The notes under the pieces were generated by a model. That model saw nothing but the letters and a program-made list of their open reading frames with translations. It did no database searches and was not told the origin of the DNA. The position numbers and the translations under genes were made by a program. A DNA stretch of 64,000 bases from Advenella mandrilli (GTDB lineage Bacteria > Pseudomonadota > Gammaproteobacteria > Burkholderiales > Burkholderiaceae_B), in NCBI RefSeq assembly GCF_016595155.1, contig NZ_JAENGP010000014.1, positions 46,425 through 110,424 of the forward strand, in the 5' to 3' direction. Every line of letters begins with the position of its first letter. The first letter of the stretch is position 1. Below, piece by piece: positions 19,758-29,130 of this stretch.

Positions 19758-20912
19758 TCAGTTTCTGAAACCCTGTAACAGATGCAGGGCCAGGGGTTGA
19801 CGCAATGGCTTGAGAAGGTCCATACCCAGCAGGCTTAAACCGCAGGCGTGTTCTACCAGCGGATTGCCGGTTGAAAAAATACGGGGTAAAAAATCGGTTA
19901 ACTCACAGGTTAGCCTGCGGTCAAATTGACGGCTGTTGGCAAATTTTTTCAGGAAAGGGCAGGCATCCTGGTGGGTGTCAAGCATCCAGGGCTTAAGGCA
20001 ATGCACCAGGGTGGCGACATCGCGAAGCCCCAGGTTCAGGCCTTGTCCGGCTACCGGGTGAAGGGTTTGGGCCGCATTGCCAAGTGTGGCGATATGCCCG
20101 TTAACCGTATTTTTGCTGGCGCTTAAATGAAGCGGGAACACCGCGCGTTTCTCTAGTACGGTTAGCAAACCCAGCCGCTCACCAAAATGCTCGGTAAGGG
20201 TTTGGGAAAAAGTGGCGTCATCAAGTTGAACCAGTTCTTGAGCACGCGCGGGTGACGTGCACCATACAATAGACTGGGCATCTTTGAAAATGGGGTGTGG
20301 CAAGACGGCCAGGGGGCCTTCACGGGTAAAACGTTCCCAGGCCCAGCCCGGTTTGGGGAATTGGGCCCGCGCCGAGGTAATAAGTGCGTGCTGGTTATAG
20401 TCGCGATGGATGCCTTTGGGTTTAATACCATCACACTGGATCGCGATGCGGGTGCGCCAGGTATTTTCGCCTTGCGTGACAATAACCGGGGCGTTGTTGT
20501 TTTCCTGTGTCGCACTGGCCAGGGCACCGCTTAGCACCGTGATGGGTAGCTGTTGCAACCGTTCTTGCAGTTTGCGGTATAAATCGGCATAGGCAACCAC
20601 ACTGCCCAGCATGGGGACATCAAAATCCTGGTTTGAAATAAGCGTGCGGCCCAGGCGGTTTTTTTGTGAAACATGGACGGTTTCTATGATAGCGCTGTGC
20701 GCTGGCCAAATGCGGTGTTTTTCAAGAAATACCTGGCTGCCGTAATTAAGGGCCAGAACCCGTGTATCTTTGGCCGGGTCATGCCGCTTGTTGGTGCCCT
20801 GGAAAAGGGCAATGCGTAAAGAACCCTGGCTGACAGAAGCCAATGTACTGGCCAGCGCACAGCCGGCCGGGCCTGCGCCCAGGATCGCAATATCAAAATC
20901 AAATTCTTTCAT
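19758..20912 (-). CDS. UbiH/UbiF-type FAD-dependent aromatic monooxygenase
   Basis: A 384-aa flavoprotein hydroxylase of the UbiH/VisC/COQ6 family, expected to hydroxylate the ubiquinone ring. The FAD Rossmann motif GAGPAGCAL is at residues 12-20, the DTRVLALNYGS motif near residue 49, and HPVAGQGLNLGLRDVATL near residue 288. Which ring position it hydroxylates (UbiH, UbiF or UbiI role) cannot be decided here. It follows dusB's promoter region on the same strand, 60 bp upstream of dusB, and may share its transcript. Confidence 0.85.
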   Translation of the reverse strand: MKEFDFDIAILGAGPAGCALASTLASVSQGSLRIALFQGTNKRHDPAKDTRVLALNYGSQVFLEKHRIWPAHSAIIETVHVSQKNRLGRTLISNQDFDVPMLGSVVAYADLYRKLQERLQQLPITVLSGALASATQENNNAPVIVTQGENTWRTRIAIQCDGIKPKGIHRDYNQHALITSARAQFPKPGWAWERFTREGPLAVLPHPIFKDAQSIVWCTSPARAQELVQLDDATFSQTLTEHFGERLGLLTVLEKRAVFPLHLSASKNTVNGHIATLGNAAQTLHPVAGQGLNLGLRDVATLVHCLKPWMLDTHQDACPFLKKFANSRQFDRRLTCELTDFLPRIFSTGNPLVEHACGLSLLGMDLLKPLRQPLALHLLQGFRN

Positions 20913-21067
20913 GATGGTTTATTTTAGCGCTTCTTTTAAGCCGTTCGGCGACAATTGCATTTTTTCGCGCTTTTAACGATTATCCCGAAAAGGGATCAAC
21001 AACTATTACAATACGCTATCTGCATGATTATAATAGTTTAATTAATTTTTTTCTGATCGGTTGGTTT

Positions 21068-22009
21068 ATGAATCTGGACCTGATGCATTGGCTACAGCCA
21101 TGGGAGTTTTCTCCCACCTTGGTCATCGTATTTCTTGTATGTGCTATTTTGTTCATGCGTGGAACTGCCGTGCACAAGGTTACCCGTACCCGAAAATGGC
21201 TGTTCTGGATCGGGTTTTTCATGATTTACCTGTCTTTGCACACGCATATCGACTACTACGCCGAACGCATGTTTTTCATCCACCGCATACAGCATGTGGT
21301 GTTGCACCATTTGGGTCCGCTTATTGTCATGGCGGCCTATCCCGGTCAGGTCATGCGTGCGGGCTTGCCTTTGCCGGCAAGGGTTTGGCTGAAAAACTTC
21401 CGCCAAACCTTTCCCGGCCGCTTCATTGAAGGCCTTCTGACCAACAAGATTTTTGTGCCAATCCTGTTTATTATGCTGGTTTTGGTCTGGCTTGATCCCA
21501 CCATCCAGTTTTATTCCATGCTCGACTGGAAACTGTATCGGCTCATGAACTGGTCGGTGGTTATTAGCGGGTTTATGTACTGGAATCTGGTGCTTGACCG
21601 TCGCCCCTCCCATCCGCCATTACTGACGGCCAAAACAAGGTTGGGCCGCTTGGGGCAGTGGTGCGTCAAGAGCGGTTCGCCCGCCGTCATGTCACCGGGA
21701 GCCCGTGTGCTGTCCCCCGCCCTGACCATGTTGCCGCAAATGGTGGCTGGCGCTTATATTGCCTTTACCTCGGTTGATTTATATCCCCTGTTTGATCTTT
21801 GCGGCAGGGCATTGCCCATGAGCGCCCTGCAAGATCAAAGTATTGGTGGCCTGACCATGTGGATTCCAGCCGCCCTGGTAGAGTCCTTTGGTTTGCTGGT
21901 GGCACTAGCCAATATGATGCGGTTGTCGGCCAGCGGACGTCTACGCTCCACATTCAGGGGCAAGGAAGTGGGGCGTTTGCCGGCCGGAGTGGCCAAATCA
22001 GCGGGTTAG
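21068..22009 (+). CDS. CtaG (Caa3-type) cytochrome c oxidase assembly membrane protein
   Basis: A 313-aa polytopic membrane protein of the CtaG_Caa3 family. Multiple histidines appear in and near predicted membrane segments (LSLHTHIDYY, IHRIQHVVLHHLGPL), as expected for a copper- or heme-linked oxidase assembly factor. The start ATG follows a GGTTT sequence and an AT-rich promoter region. No cytochrome oxidase genes lie nearby. It is divergent from the UbiH-type gene. Assignment to the family is firm; the oxidase served is unknown. Confidence 0.8.
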   Translation: MNLDLMHWLQPWEFSPTLVIVFLVCAILFMRGTAVHKVTRTRKWLFWIGFFMIYLSLHTHIDYYAERMFFIHRIQHVVLHHLGPLIVMAAYPGQVMRAGLPLPARVWLKNFRQTFPGRFIEGLLTNKIFVPILFIMLVLVWLDPTIQFYSMLDWKLYRLMNWSVVISGFMYWNLVLDRRPSHPPLLTAKTRLGRLGQWCVKSGSPAVMSPGARVLSPALTMLPQMVAGAYIAFTSVDLYPLFDLCGRALPMSALQDQSIGGLTMWIPAALVESFGLLVALANMMRLSASGRLRSTFRGKEVGRLPAGVAKSAG

Positions 22010-22085
22010 CAACGGCTGGAATCCGGTATTTAAAAACAGATGCGGTAAAAACAAATACGGGTAGTGGCAGTTGCAGCGCAGGCTG

Positions 22086-23147
22086 TTAACAGCCCTGGCA
22101 GAAAAACTTCTCCAGCCGGTGTGGCAACCATTCAAAGCTTGAGGGAAAGGGTCCGGTAGAAAACCCGGCATGGCCGCCTGTTTTGGGCTGATGCAGGGTG
22201 ACGTATGTGGAAACGTCCTTAATGCCAGGTAACGAGGTTTCTGGAATGAAAGGATCGTTTCTGGCATTCAATACCAGTGCGGGAATACGGATATCTTTAA
22301 GGAATGGTTTGCTTGAACAACGGGTCCAGTAGTCAAGGGCACCCTTGAAACCATGTACCGGGCCCGTATAGGCATCATCAAAATCAAACAGGGTTTTGGC
22401 CTGCAAGATTTTATGGATATTAATCGCATTGGGAAATTGCCGGTCTTTTTCCCGGATTTTCTTTTTCATGGTTTGCAGGAAATGGGGCGTATACACAAAA
22501 CGGCCAAAAAATCCGGTTTCCAATTGCTGACCGGTGGCCAGCAGGTCCAGGGGCACGGATATACCTGCTACTGCCTGAAGCCAGCCCAGGCTTTCCTGTT
22601 GCTCTCCGGTGTATTTCAGCAGTGCATTGCCACCCATTGAAATGCCGCAGGCATGCCAGCGGGCATTGGGCAGACGCTGGCGAACATGATGGAAAATGGT
22701 GTCGATATCGGCCGAGTCCCCTGAAAAGTAGGAGCGGGGCAACTTGTTGGGTTCTCCTGAGCAGCCACGAAAATGGGCAACCGCAACGACCCAGTTTTTT
22801 TGCCGGAAATAATGGCAAATGGCACGGGCATAATGGCTTTGGCTGCTACCTTCCAGGCCATGAAACAAGATCAGGGCAGGTTGTGTGCCCGGCAAGGGTG
22901 GGGGTGTAAGTGGCTCTTGCTGAAAAACAGTGGGGGCGGCAGGCCTGTCATTGTCTGGTGCAAGCGGGTGCAGGCCAGGAATATTCCAGTCTATATCAAT
23001 GAAGTCATTGTCTGTCGTGGTGATTCTTTCACGTGCATAGACAATTTTTGGCCGGGGCACGAACCGCGCCGCAAAAATGGTTTGTGATTGTCCGTCGGGC
23101 AACCACTTCGGAGAAGGGCAAGCACTAAGATCCAGTTGGGTATTCAA
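22086..23147 (-). CDS. YheT family alpha/beta hydrolase
   Basis: A 353-aa alpha/beta-hydrolase of the YheT/EMB8 group. The N-terminus has the family pattern PKWLPDGQSQTIFA. The nucleophile elbow is CGISMGGNALLKY near residue 170, the oxyanion-type motif LFHGLEGSSQSHYA near residue 95, and the aspartate and histidine candidates lie in ALVLNARNDPF and GGHAGF. YheT proteins are annotated as putative esterases with unknown physiological substrate. It converges with ctaG and lies near two small unrelated genes. Confidence 0.85.
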   Translation of the reverse strand: MNTQLDLSACPSPKWLPDGQSQTIFAARFVPRPKIVYARERITTTDNDFIDIDWNIPGLHPLAPDNDRPAAPTVFQQEPLTPPPLPGTQPALILFHGLEGSSQSHYARAICHYFRQKNWVVAVAHFRGCSGEPNKLPRSYFSGDSADIDTIFHHVRQRLPNARWHACGISMGGNALLKYTGEQQESLGWLQAVAGISVPLDLLATGQQLETGFFGRFVYTPHFLQTMKKKIREKDRQFPNAINIHKILQAKTLFDFDDAYTGPVHGFKGALDYWTRCSSKPFLKDIRIPALVLNARNDPFIPETSLPGIKDVSTYVTLHQPKTGGHAGFSTGPFPSSFEWLPHRLEKFFCQGC

Positions 23148-23168
23148 GGTTGACAGGTGTTGTAGGGG

Positions 23169-23630
23169 TTAATGTAGCAGCATACTGGTGGTTGGATGCA
23201 ATTCGTCAAGGGCGGTATCGGGGGGAGCCAGCGAAGCGTGGTGCAAGATGAGATGCCAGCCGCCGAGATTTTTCTGGAAAATATTGGTGACATGACAAAG
23301 CAATTCTTTCTGGCCCATTGTGGTGGCAAAATAATGCCTTTCGAGAATAGTATGAATAACGATCATGCCATGATGAAAAATAACTGGTATTTTTGCCTCG
23401 ATGCTAAGCGGCCCCTTGGCAAGAATTTCTTTCCATGAGGCCTGGATGGCCTGGGAGCCAACCAGGCGTTCACCATTGGGGTGGATGCAGACAATGTCTT
23501 CATCATCAGCCCAGGTTTGCATGAGTTTGTTCAGGTCAGCCTCACGCAACGCTTCATAAAAAGACTGCTCGACTTCGGCAGGGCTGGTAAACACACTGCG
23601 TTTGATGGTGTCGGATGTTTTAGTGCCCAT
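23169..23630 (-). CDS. SnoaL-like (NTF2-fold) protein
   Basis: A 153-aa protein with an NTF2/SnoaL-like pattern: EVEQSFYEALREADLNKLMQ near residue 19, then WADDEDIVCIHPNGERLVG and a C-terminal strand NIFQKNLGGWHLILHHAS. The family includes small ligand-binding proteins and isomerases of varied or unknown role. It overlaps the upstream zinc-finger gene by 11 bp, so the two are co-translated. No enzyme activity can be assigned. Confidence 0.75.
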   Translation of the reverse strand: MGTKTSDTIKRSVFTSPAEVEQSFYEALREADLNKLMQTWADDEDIVCIHPNGERLVGSQAIQASWKEILAKGPLSIEAKIPVIFHHGMIVIHTILERHYFATTMGQKELLCHVTNIFQKNLGGWHLILHHASLAPPDTALDELHPTTSMLLH

Positions 23631-23817
23631 GCACTTTTTCGCCTTCTTTCAGTTTGTAGTGGGTGCCGCAATACGGGCAACTGACATCACCGGTTTTGGT
23701 GACGTCAAGGAAAACGCGCGGATGCAGGCTCCAGCGGGGGGCGTTGGGGCCGGGGCAATGTAAAGGCAGGTCTTGTGCAGTAACAATAATGGGTTCTTGT
23801 GTTGCTTGAGATGACAT
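23620..23817 (-). CDS. Small zinc-finger protein (CHCC type)
   Basis: About 65 aa from the ATG at 23817 (MSSQATQEPIIV); the frame is open six codons further. Zinc ligands are LHCPGP and LHPRVFLDVTKTGDVSCPYCGTHY, a C-x(n)-H-x(n)-C-x2-C pattern shared with the NDUFS6-like CHCC zinc-finger domain. In betaproteobacteria such proteins are common and uncharacterised. It overlaps the SnoaL-like gene downstream. Confidence 0.8.
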   Translation of the reverse strand: MSSQATQEPIIVTAQDLPLHCPGPNAPRWSLHPRVFLDVTKTGDVSCPYCGTHYKLKEGEKVHGH

Positions 23818-24002
23818 TTTTTTCCTTCTGGGCATGCAATAGCCGAAACATTAAATCTTCACGAATACAGGGCTTGGACGCAAACGCGGCTAAATAAGCC
23901 TGTTTCTGAATGAAACCTGATCTTATTTTAATGAAAACGTCTGTGCTTTGCTAGAATTCGGTCTACGGTTAATAATTTCAATCATTGTACAAGGAAGTCG
24001 TT

Positions 24003-24773
24003 TTGTCTGTGCAGTTATCAACGGGTGAAAAATCACTGCCCGCCCGGCTTTCAATAAAAAAACTGTCCTGGCTCATGGGCGGCAGGCATATTGCGCCTAA
24101 TCTGTTCGCCTTGTCAGTCTGGGGGTTTGTGACAGGGGTCGCCATGGTTAATTATGGGCTTGCTGCCTGGCAGGCCGTGCTGATTTCTTTTTTGGTATAT
24201 GCCGGCTCCCTGCAGCTGACTGTGGCACCATTAATGGCCCTGAATGCGCCGCTGTGGGTGGTTTTTTTTGCGGCAATGATCGTTAACCTGCGATTTATTA
24301 TTTTTGGCGCCAGTCTATATCCTTATTTCAGGCATTTTTCAGTTTTGCGGCGGATGGTAGCCGGGTATTTTTTAACCGATGTCGGGTTTGTCCTGTTCAT
24401 GAATCGCTTCCGTGCGCAGCGGCCTGGCCGGATAGGCATGTATTATGGCTACTATATGTCGGCGTCTGTCCTGTTATGGTTGGTATGGCAGGTGTCAACC
24501 GTTTTGGGTATTTATGTGGGCAGTTATATTCCAGGCTCCTGGTCGCTTGAGTATGCCGGTGTTTTCACCTTGCTGGCTATTGTGATTCCCATGGTCCGGA
24601 CCCACCCCATGCTGGTTACCGTTGTGGCGGCGGGGGCTGCCTCCTGGGTGGGGCAGCAGTTGCCTTTCAGGCTTGGCCTGTTTATGGCAATTGTGGTGGG
24701 CGTGGTGGCCGGTGTGCTGGCTGAAAAGTATGGTAAGCAGGGCAGGAAAACCAAAAAAGGCGGTGCAAAATGA
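24003..24773 (+). CDS. AzlC family exporter subunit (copy 2)
   Basis: A membrane protein of about 256 aa. The TTG at 24003 is chosen because AAGGAAG at 23991-23997 is well spaced before it; an upstream TTG at 23985 and a GTG at 24009 are alternatives. AzlC signatures are present: FALSVWGFVTGVAMVNYGL near residue 35, and FLVYAGSLQLTVAPLM and MIVNLRFIIFGASLYPYF further on. The sequence differs clearly from the AzlC at 5.9 kb (SLQLTVAPLM in place of AGQFFILASL), so it is not a recent duplicate. Its AzlD partner overlaps by 4 bp. Confidence 0.82.
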   Translation: MSVQLSTGEKSLPARLSIKKLSWLMGGRHIAPNLFALSVWGFVTGVAMVNYGLAAWQAVLISFLVYAGSLQLTVAPLMALNAPLWVVFFAAMIVNLRFIIFGASLYPYFRHFSVLRRMVAGYFLTDVGFVLFMNRFRAQRPGRIGMYYGYYMSASVLLWLVWQVSTVLGIYVGSYIPGSWSLEYAGVFTLLAIVIPMVRTHPMLVTVVAAGAASWVGQQLPFRLGLFMAIVVGVVAGVLAEKYGKQGRKTKKGGAK

Positions 24774-25090
24774 GTGTTGAATACGTCTTGAAGGCAACCG
24801 CCCTGATGGTGTTGTGTGCTTTTATTACCCGGGTTGGTTACTTGCTGATTGGTGGTTATATCCCTTTGTCTGACAATGTAAAAAGCGGTTTGCGTTATGC
24901 GCCGGTGGCCGCTTTGGTTGCCATCATTGTGCCCAGTCTGCTACCCTGGGCCCAGGGCGAAATACCTCGCGTAGGCCCCGAATTGTTTGCGGGTCTCGTT
25001 GCCGGATTGGCATTTTTCCGCTTCCGCAGTATTTTGGTGTTAATTGCTGTTGGCATGGGTACCCTGTGGCTATTGCGCTGGGTTTTTTGA
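24770..25090 (+). CDS. AzlD family small exporter subunit (copy 2)
   Basis: A 106-aa small membrane protein with the AzlD pattern (LMVLCAFITRVGYLLIGGYIPL) and several hydrophobic segments. It starts with an ATGA overlap on the AzlC stop codon. Together they form a two-component amino acid exporter; the substrate is unknown. Confidence 0.8.
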   Translation: MSVEYVLKATALMVLCAFITRVGYLLIGGYIPLSDNVKSGLRYAPVAALVAIIVPSLLPWAQGEIPRVGPELFAGLVAGLAFFRFRSILVLIAVGMGTLWLLRWVF

Positions 25091-25216
25091 TAAATTCGGC
25101 CATGACTTTCCTGAATTGGCTATTATGAGATGCCAGAGTAGTAAAATAAGCAGTTAATTGTTATTTTTTGCATATTATTGCAAGCACGAATATTTTATTT
25201 TATTGTTCAGGACCCA

Positions 25217-26671
25217 ATGACGGATACCTCTAATGCCAATGCTGAAAGTGTGAAGTCTTTTAGTGAATTTGGTCTGCATCCAGACCTTTTAACCGCCATT
25301 TCAGCCAGTGGCTATACAGTCGCCACCCCTATTCAGGCTCAGGCTATACCCGCTATTATCGATGGCCGTGATGTCATGGGCGCGGCCCAAACCGGAACCG
25401 GTAAAACCGCAGCCTTTACATTACCCCTGTTGCACCGTTTAATGCCTTATGCCAGTAACAGTACTTCGCCTGCCAGGCATCCGGTGCGTGCGCTTATTTT
25501 AGCGCCCACCCGTGAATTGGCTGATCAGGTGGCGGATAGTGTCAAGCGTTACAGCGAAAGTTGTCCCTTGCGTGTGGCCGTGGTGTTTGGTGGTGTAGAT
25601 ATTGCTGCCCAAAAAGAAGAGTTGCGCAAAGGATGCGAACTGGTTATTGCTACACCAGGCCGTTTGCTAGATCATATAGAACAGAAAACCATCAATTTGT
25701 CCCAGGTTAACACCCTGGTTCTTGATGAAGCGGACAGAATGCTGGATATGGGCTTTTTGCCTGATCTGGAGCGTATCGTTAAACTGTTGCCAAAATCCAG
25801 GCAAAGCCTGCTGTTTTCCGCCACGTTTAGTGGAGAAATCAGAAAGCTGGCGCGCTCTTTCCTGAAGTCTCCCATTGAAATCAATGTGGCCCCCCAAAAT
25901 GCCACAGCTGAAAACGTGACCCAGATCGCTTACCCGGTGTCTAACCATCAAAAGCAGGCAGCGGTATTGCATTTGCTCAAGTCGCGTAACCTTAGCCAGG
26001 TCATTATTTTTGTCAATACAAAAATTGGCGCCAGCCGTTTAACGCGTGAACTGGTCAAAGAAGGCATCAAGGCAGAATCCATTCATGGCGATAAATCCCA
26101 GCTAGAACGTATCAAGGCACTGGAATCTTTCAAATCGGGCGAAACCGCCGTGCTGGTGGCTACCGATGTGGCGGCCCGCGGACTTGACGTGGCCGGTTTG
26201 CCTTGTGTGATTAACGTAGACCTTCCGTTTAACCCTGAAGATTATGTGCATCGTATTGGGCGTACGGGTAGGGCGGGGGCTTCCGGTGAGGCCATTGCCC
26301 TGTATACCGATCACGAAGAAAAACTGCTTGAAGATATAGAAAAACTCATTAAGGTTAAAGTGCCGCGTGGTGCCCTGAATATTCCTGAGGCTTCCCAGAG
26401 TCGTGCTCACGCCAGTAATGATTCGCGTAGTCGTGGTGGCAAAGGCGAACGCTTCAAGCGAACTTTCCCCGGTTCACGGCCGGCACCCATCGACGATTTT
26501 TTCTTCAGGCCTTATGAACCATCGGTAAAAGATCCGCAAAAAGAGGCCCAGCGACAGCAGCAGGAACAAAAATGGATAGAGCACCAGGCGACTTCCAAGC
26601 AGCCGCAGCTGGCCATTTTATTGGGTGGACGACCCAAGAAAAATATTAAGTCTGCTGAATCAAACGACTGA
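25217..26671 (+). CDS. rhlE: DEAD-box RNA helicase RhlE-like
   Basis: About 484 aa from the ATG at 25217 (MTDTSNANAESVKSF). The Q motif FSEFGLHPDLLTAISASGY, motif I AAQTGTGKTAAFTLPL, motif II VLDEADRMLDMGF, motif III LFSATFSGEIRKLA and motif VI HRIGRTGRAG are all present and in order. The C-terminal 110 residues are basic and low in complexity (DSRSRGGKGERFKRTF), as in RhlE proteins. It remodels RNA, for example during ribosome assembly or mRNA decay. It converges with and overlaps by 26 bp the thioredoxin-like gene. Confidence 0.92.
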   Translation: MTDTSNANAESVKSFSEFGLHPDLLTAISASGYTVATPIQAQAIPAIIDGRDVMGAAQTGTGKTAAFTLPLLHRLMPYASNSTSPARHPVRALILAPTRELADQVADSVKRYSESCPLRVAVVFGGVDIAAQKEELRKGCELVIATPGRLLDHIEQKTINLSQVNTLVLDEADRMLDMGFLPDLERIVKLLPKSRQSLLFSATFSGEIRKLARSFLKSPIEINVAPQNATAENVTQIAYPVSNHQKQAAVLHLLKSRNLSQVIIFVNTKIGASRLTRELVKEGIKAESIHGDKSQLERIKALESFKSGETAVLVATDVAARGLDVAGLPCVINVDLPFNPEDYVHRIGRTGRAGASGEAIALYTDHEEKLLEDIEKLIKVKVPRGALNIPEASQSRAHASNDSRSRGGKGERFKRTFPGSRPAPIDDFFFRPYEPSVKDPQKEAQRQQQEQKWIEHQATSKQPQLAILLGGRPKKNIKSAESND

Positions 26672-27029
26672 ACGAAGCGGGGCCGTTTGGCTGAGCAGGG
26701 CTATCGGGGCGGATATTTTGCAATATTCGCTCCAGGTGGCTGATGTAGGGCAGCAGGGTGCCAAAAAAATGATTCTTTCCTTCAATTTGAATCAATAGCG
26801 TCGGAAAGTTTTCAATATCAATATCATCAAGCAGATCGGGCTCTTCTTCTATGTCTACCCAAACAAACAGGTGCTGGGGAAAGCGGTGGCTTAATTCTGT
26901 AAATGCATTAAAGTATTCTTTGCAGGTGTCACACCATTGTGCGCAATAGCATGCAATAAGCCAGACGTTGGGATTATGCAGTTTGTTAACGATTGTAGAA
27001 GCGTGTTGACTTGGATTTTGAATTAACAT
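26646..27029 (-). CDS. Thioredoxin-like protein
   Basis: About 127 aa from the ATG at 27029 (MLIQNPSQHAST); the frame continues upstream but that stretch is unlike a thioredoxin. The active-site pattern is CYCAQWCDTCKEYF near residue 33, with a WCDTC motif in place of WCGPC, followed by VDIEEEPDLLDDIDIENFPTLLI with the cis-proline. It would act as a thiol-disulfide reductase in the cytoplasm. Its 3' end overlaps the rhlE coding end on the opposite strand. Confidence 0.85.
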   Translation of the reverse strand: MLIQNPSQHASTIVNKLHNPNVWLIACYCAQWCDTCKEYFNAFTELSHRFPQHLFVWVDIEEEPDLLDDIDIENFPTLLIQIEGKNHFFGTLLPYISHLERILQNIRPDSPAQPNGPASFSRLIQQT

Positions 27030-27222
27030 AATCAATAATAGTCGAAAAAAGGCAGGCAAACATAAAAAACAACGCAGGCAAGACCCCAGATACTTTTTTT
27101 CCGTTGCCGATTGGCTTATCATCATAAAGCAATAATTGTTTTTAAGTCAAAATTTAACTGCTGTGCAGAATCAATAATGCTTTATCTGGTATTTGGGCCA
27201 AGCAGCCCAGAAGGTGAAAAAC

Positions 27223-28023
27223 ATGGGTAATAACTCGATAAGAAAAATAGGTTTGTTTATTGTTGGTGATGAAATCCTTTCCGGACGTCGGGAAGACAAG
27301 CATTTGTCGAAAGTTATTTCGATGCTGTCCAACAGGGGCATGCAATTGTCATGGGCCCGTTTTTTGCCAGATGACCTTGATACGCTTGTGCAGGAATATA
27401 AACGCAGTTTCGCGTCCGGTGATATTGTGTTTTCTTGTGGCGGCATTGGCGCCACTCCCGATGACAAAACCCGTGATGCCGTTGCTTTGGCACTGGGTGT
27501 CGAACTGGAACTGCACCCTATTGCCGCCAAGCTGATTACCTCGCGTTTTCAGGAACTGGCCAAACAAGGCCGTGGCAGCATAGACATGGGAACACCCGAA
27601 AACCAGCGCCGGCTGGCCATGGGCGTATTTCCCAACGGTGCTGAAATTGTGCCCAATCCTTATAATAAAATTCCGGGGTTTTTTATTCAGGACCACACTT
27701 TCCTGCCTGGTTTTCCTGAAATGGCCTGGCCCATGATTGAATGGACGCTTGACCAACGCTATGAGCAGTATCATCACCTTCAGCGTCTTGAAGAACATTC
27801 CATTCTGGCCTACTCATTGCCAGAGTCCCGCATTACGTCGGCACTGGAATTTATTGAAATCAACTGGCCGGGTGTCAGGACATTCAGTCTGCCCACCGTG
27901 GCCAGGGATAATAACCCACCCTTTGTCGATCTGGGTGTGAAAGGACCATCACCTGCCGTGCAAGAGGCATTTTCCTATTTAAAAGGAGAAATCCTCAGAG
28001 CCGGGGGACGCTTCAGTGTCTAA
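27223..28023 (+). CDS. Molybdopterin-binding (CinA N-terminal type) protein
   Basis: About 266 aa from the ATG at 27223, preceded by AAGGTG. The MoaB/Mog-like fold is shown by IGLFIVGDEILSGRREDKH near the start, and by GDIVFSCGGIGATPDDKTRDAVALALG near residue 70, the family nucleotide/pterin-binding loop. It lacks the C-terminal deamidase domain of full CinA. Such stand-alone proteins are widespread; their role is unclear. It precedes an IclR gene by 126 bp. Confidence 0.82.
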   Translation: MGNNSIRKIGLFIVGDEILSGRREDKHLSKVISMLSNRGMQLSWARFLPDDLDTLVQEYKRSFASGDIVFSCGGIGATPDDKTRDAVALALGVELELHPIAAKLITSRFQELAKQGRGSIDMGTPENQRRLAMGVFPNGAEIVPNPYNKIPGFFIQDHTFLPGFPEMAWPMIEWTLDQRYEQYHHLQRLEEHSILAYSLPESRITSALEFIEINWPGVRTFSLPTVARDNNPPFVDLGVKGPSPAVQEAFSYLKGEILRAGGRFSV

Positions 28024-28149
28024 CACAGGTGGTGCTGTCCAGGAAGGGCCTATAAGAAGCGATGTGTGTCGTAAGTAAAAAGATAAGCATAGCTTCTTTT
28101 CACATGATGGGATAAAATATATTGCATCGCAACATACAAAGTTATAAGC

Positions 28150-28962
28150 ATGACTGCCAAGAGTCCAATCGTACCATCGGTCAAATCCTCTTCTTCTGAC
28201 ATTACTATTCAGGTCCTTGAGCGGGCCATGAAATTGCTTGATGTCCTGGCCGAGCAGGATGAGCCTGCTTCCCTGAAAAAGATTGCCGCCCTGTCCAACT
28301 TACACTCGTCAACGGCACACCGGATCCTGAATGATCTTGCTGCCGGCCGATATGTAGACAGGGTTAATAACGGCATGTACCAGCTTGGCATGCGTCTGCT
28401 AGAGCTGGGCTCCCTGGTCAAAGACCGGTTGAATGTCAGGGAAATTGCCCATGAACATATGCATACCTTGCATCGGCTTACCGGGCAAACCATCAATTTG
28501 TCTATCCAGCAGGGCGATGATATTGTCTACATAGACCGGGCCTGGAGCGAGCGTTCAGGGATGCAGGTGGTTCGGGCCATTGGTGGTCGTGCGCCATTGC
28601 ACCTTACTTCGGTAGGCAAGCTTTTTCTGGCTGCGACCGAACCCCGTAATGTACGTGCTTACGCATTACGTACCGGGCTGGGCGGTACCACGGGTAATAG
28701 CCTTACCAATCTTGAACGTCTTGAAAAGGAATTGGCTTTTGTGCGTCGTCACGGTTATGCCAGAGACAACGAAGAGCTTGAGCTGGGCGTACGTTGTATT
28801 TCAGCGGGGGTTTTTGACGATAGTGGTAAATTGGTTGCCGGCCTGTCCATTTCTTCCCCTTCAGAGCGGATGCGCGATGAGTGGGTTGAGCTGCTCATTG
28901 ATACCGCGGCCAAAATTTCGTCAGATTTGGGATATGAGTGTCACAAAGAGAGTCATAAATAG
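28150..28962 (+). CDS. IclR family transcriptional regulator
   Basis: A 270-aa regulator. The N-terminal winged helix-turn-helix (IQVLERAMKLLDVLAEQDEPASLKKIAALSN and the following SSTAHRILNDL, residues 20-65) precedes an IclR effector domain with the pattern VRAIGGRAPLHLTSVGKLFLA near residue 140 and ISISSPSER-type end (LSISSPSERMRDE). The effector and target are unknown. It lies upstream of the phasin gene with a 279-bp gap that holds TGC-type repeats, but nothing shows that it controls the phasin. Confidence 0.88.
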   Translation: MTAKSPIVPSVKSSSSDITIQVLERAMKLLDVLAEQDEPASLKKIAALSNLHSSTAHRILNDLAAGRYVDRVNNGMYQLGMRLLELGSLVKDRLNVREIAHEHMHTLHRLTGQTINLSIQQGDDIVYIDRAWSERSGMQVVRAIGGRAPLHLTSVGKLFLAATEPRNVRAYALRTGLGGTTGNSLTNLERLEKELAFVRRHGYARDNEELELGVRCISAGVFDDSGKLVAGLSISSPSERMRDEWVELLIDTAAKISSDLGYECHKESHK

Positions 28963-29058
28963 GCCGTTAAAAATGCGTGATATAAAAAGCCTGTCATCAA
29001 GACTTAATAAAAAACAATTATATTTCAAATGGTTGGGTTTTTTAGTTTTTTGTAATTA

Positions 29059-29130
29059 TTTTGTGCAATGCACAAAAATAGCTTGACCGGTAACAGGAAA
29101 GACGTATAATTTGAATTGTGCGGTGCAATA
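29059..29130. promoter_or_regulatory. Paired TGC-type operator candidates before the phasin gene
   Basis: Two related motifs lie upstream of the phasin: TTGTGCAATGCACAA at about 29060-29075, a near-perfect palindrome (TTTTGTGC/GCACAAAA arms), and TTGTGCGGTGCAATA at 29116-29130. They match at 11 of 15 positions. TGC-rich repeats of this kind are known in bacterial phasin promoters as sites for the PhaR repressor; applying that here is inference. The second motif overlaps the TATAAT-like sequence at 29105 region. Confidence 0.5.

Noticed and set aside
28649..29086. A 145-codon plus-strand frame overlapping the end of the IclR gene
   Set aside because: It is a frame-shifted shadow of IclR; only its last 40 codons lie beyond that gene, in AT-rich sequence without a domain.
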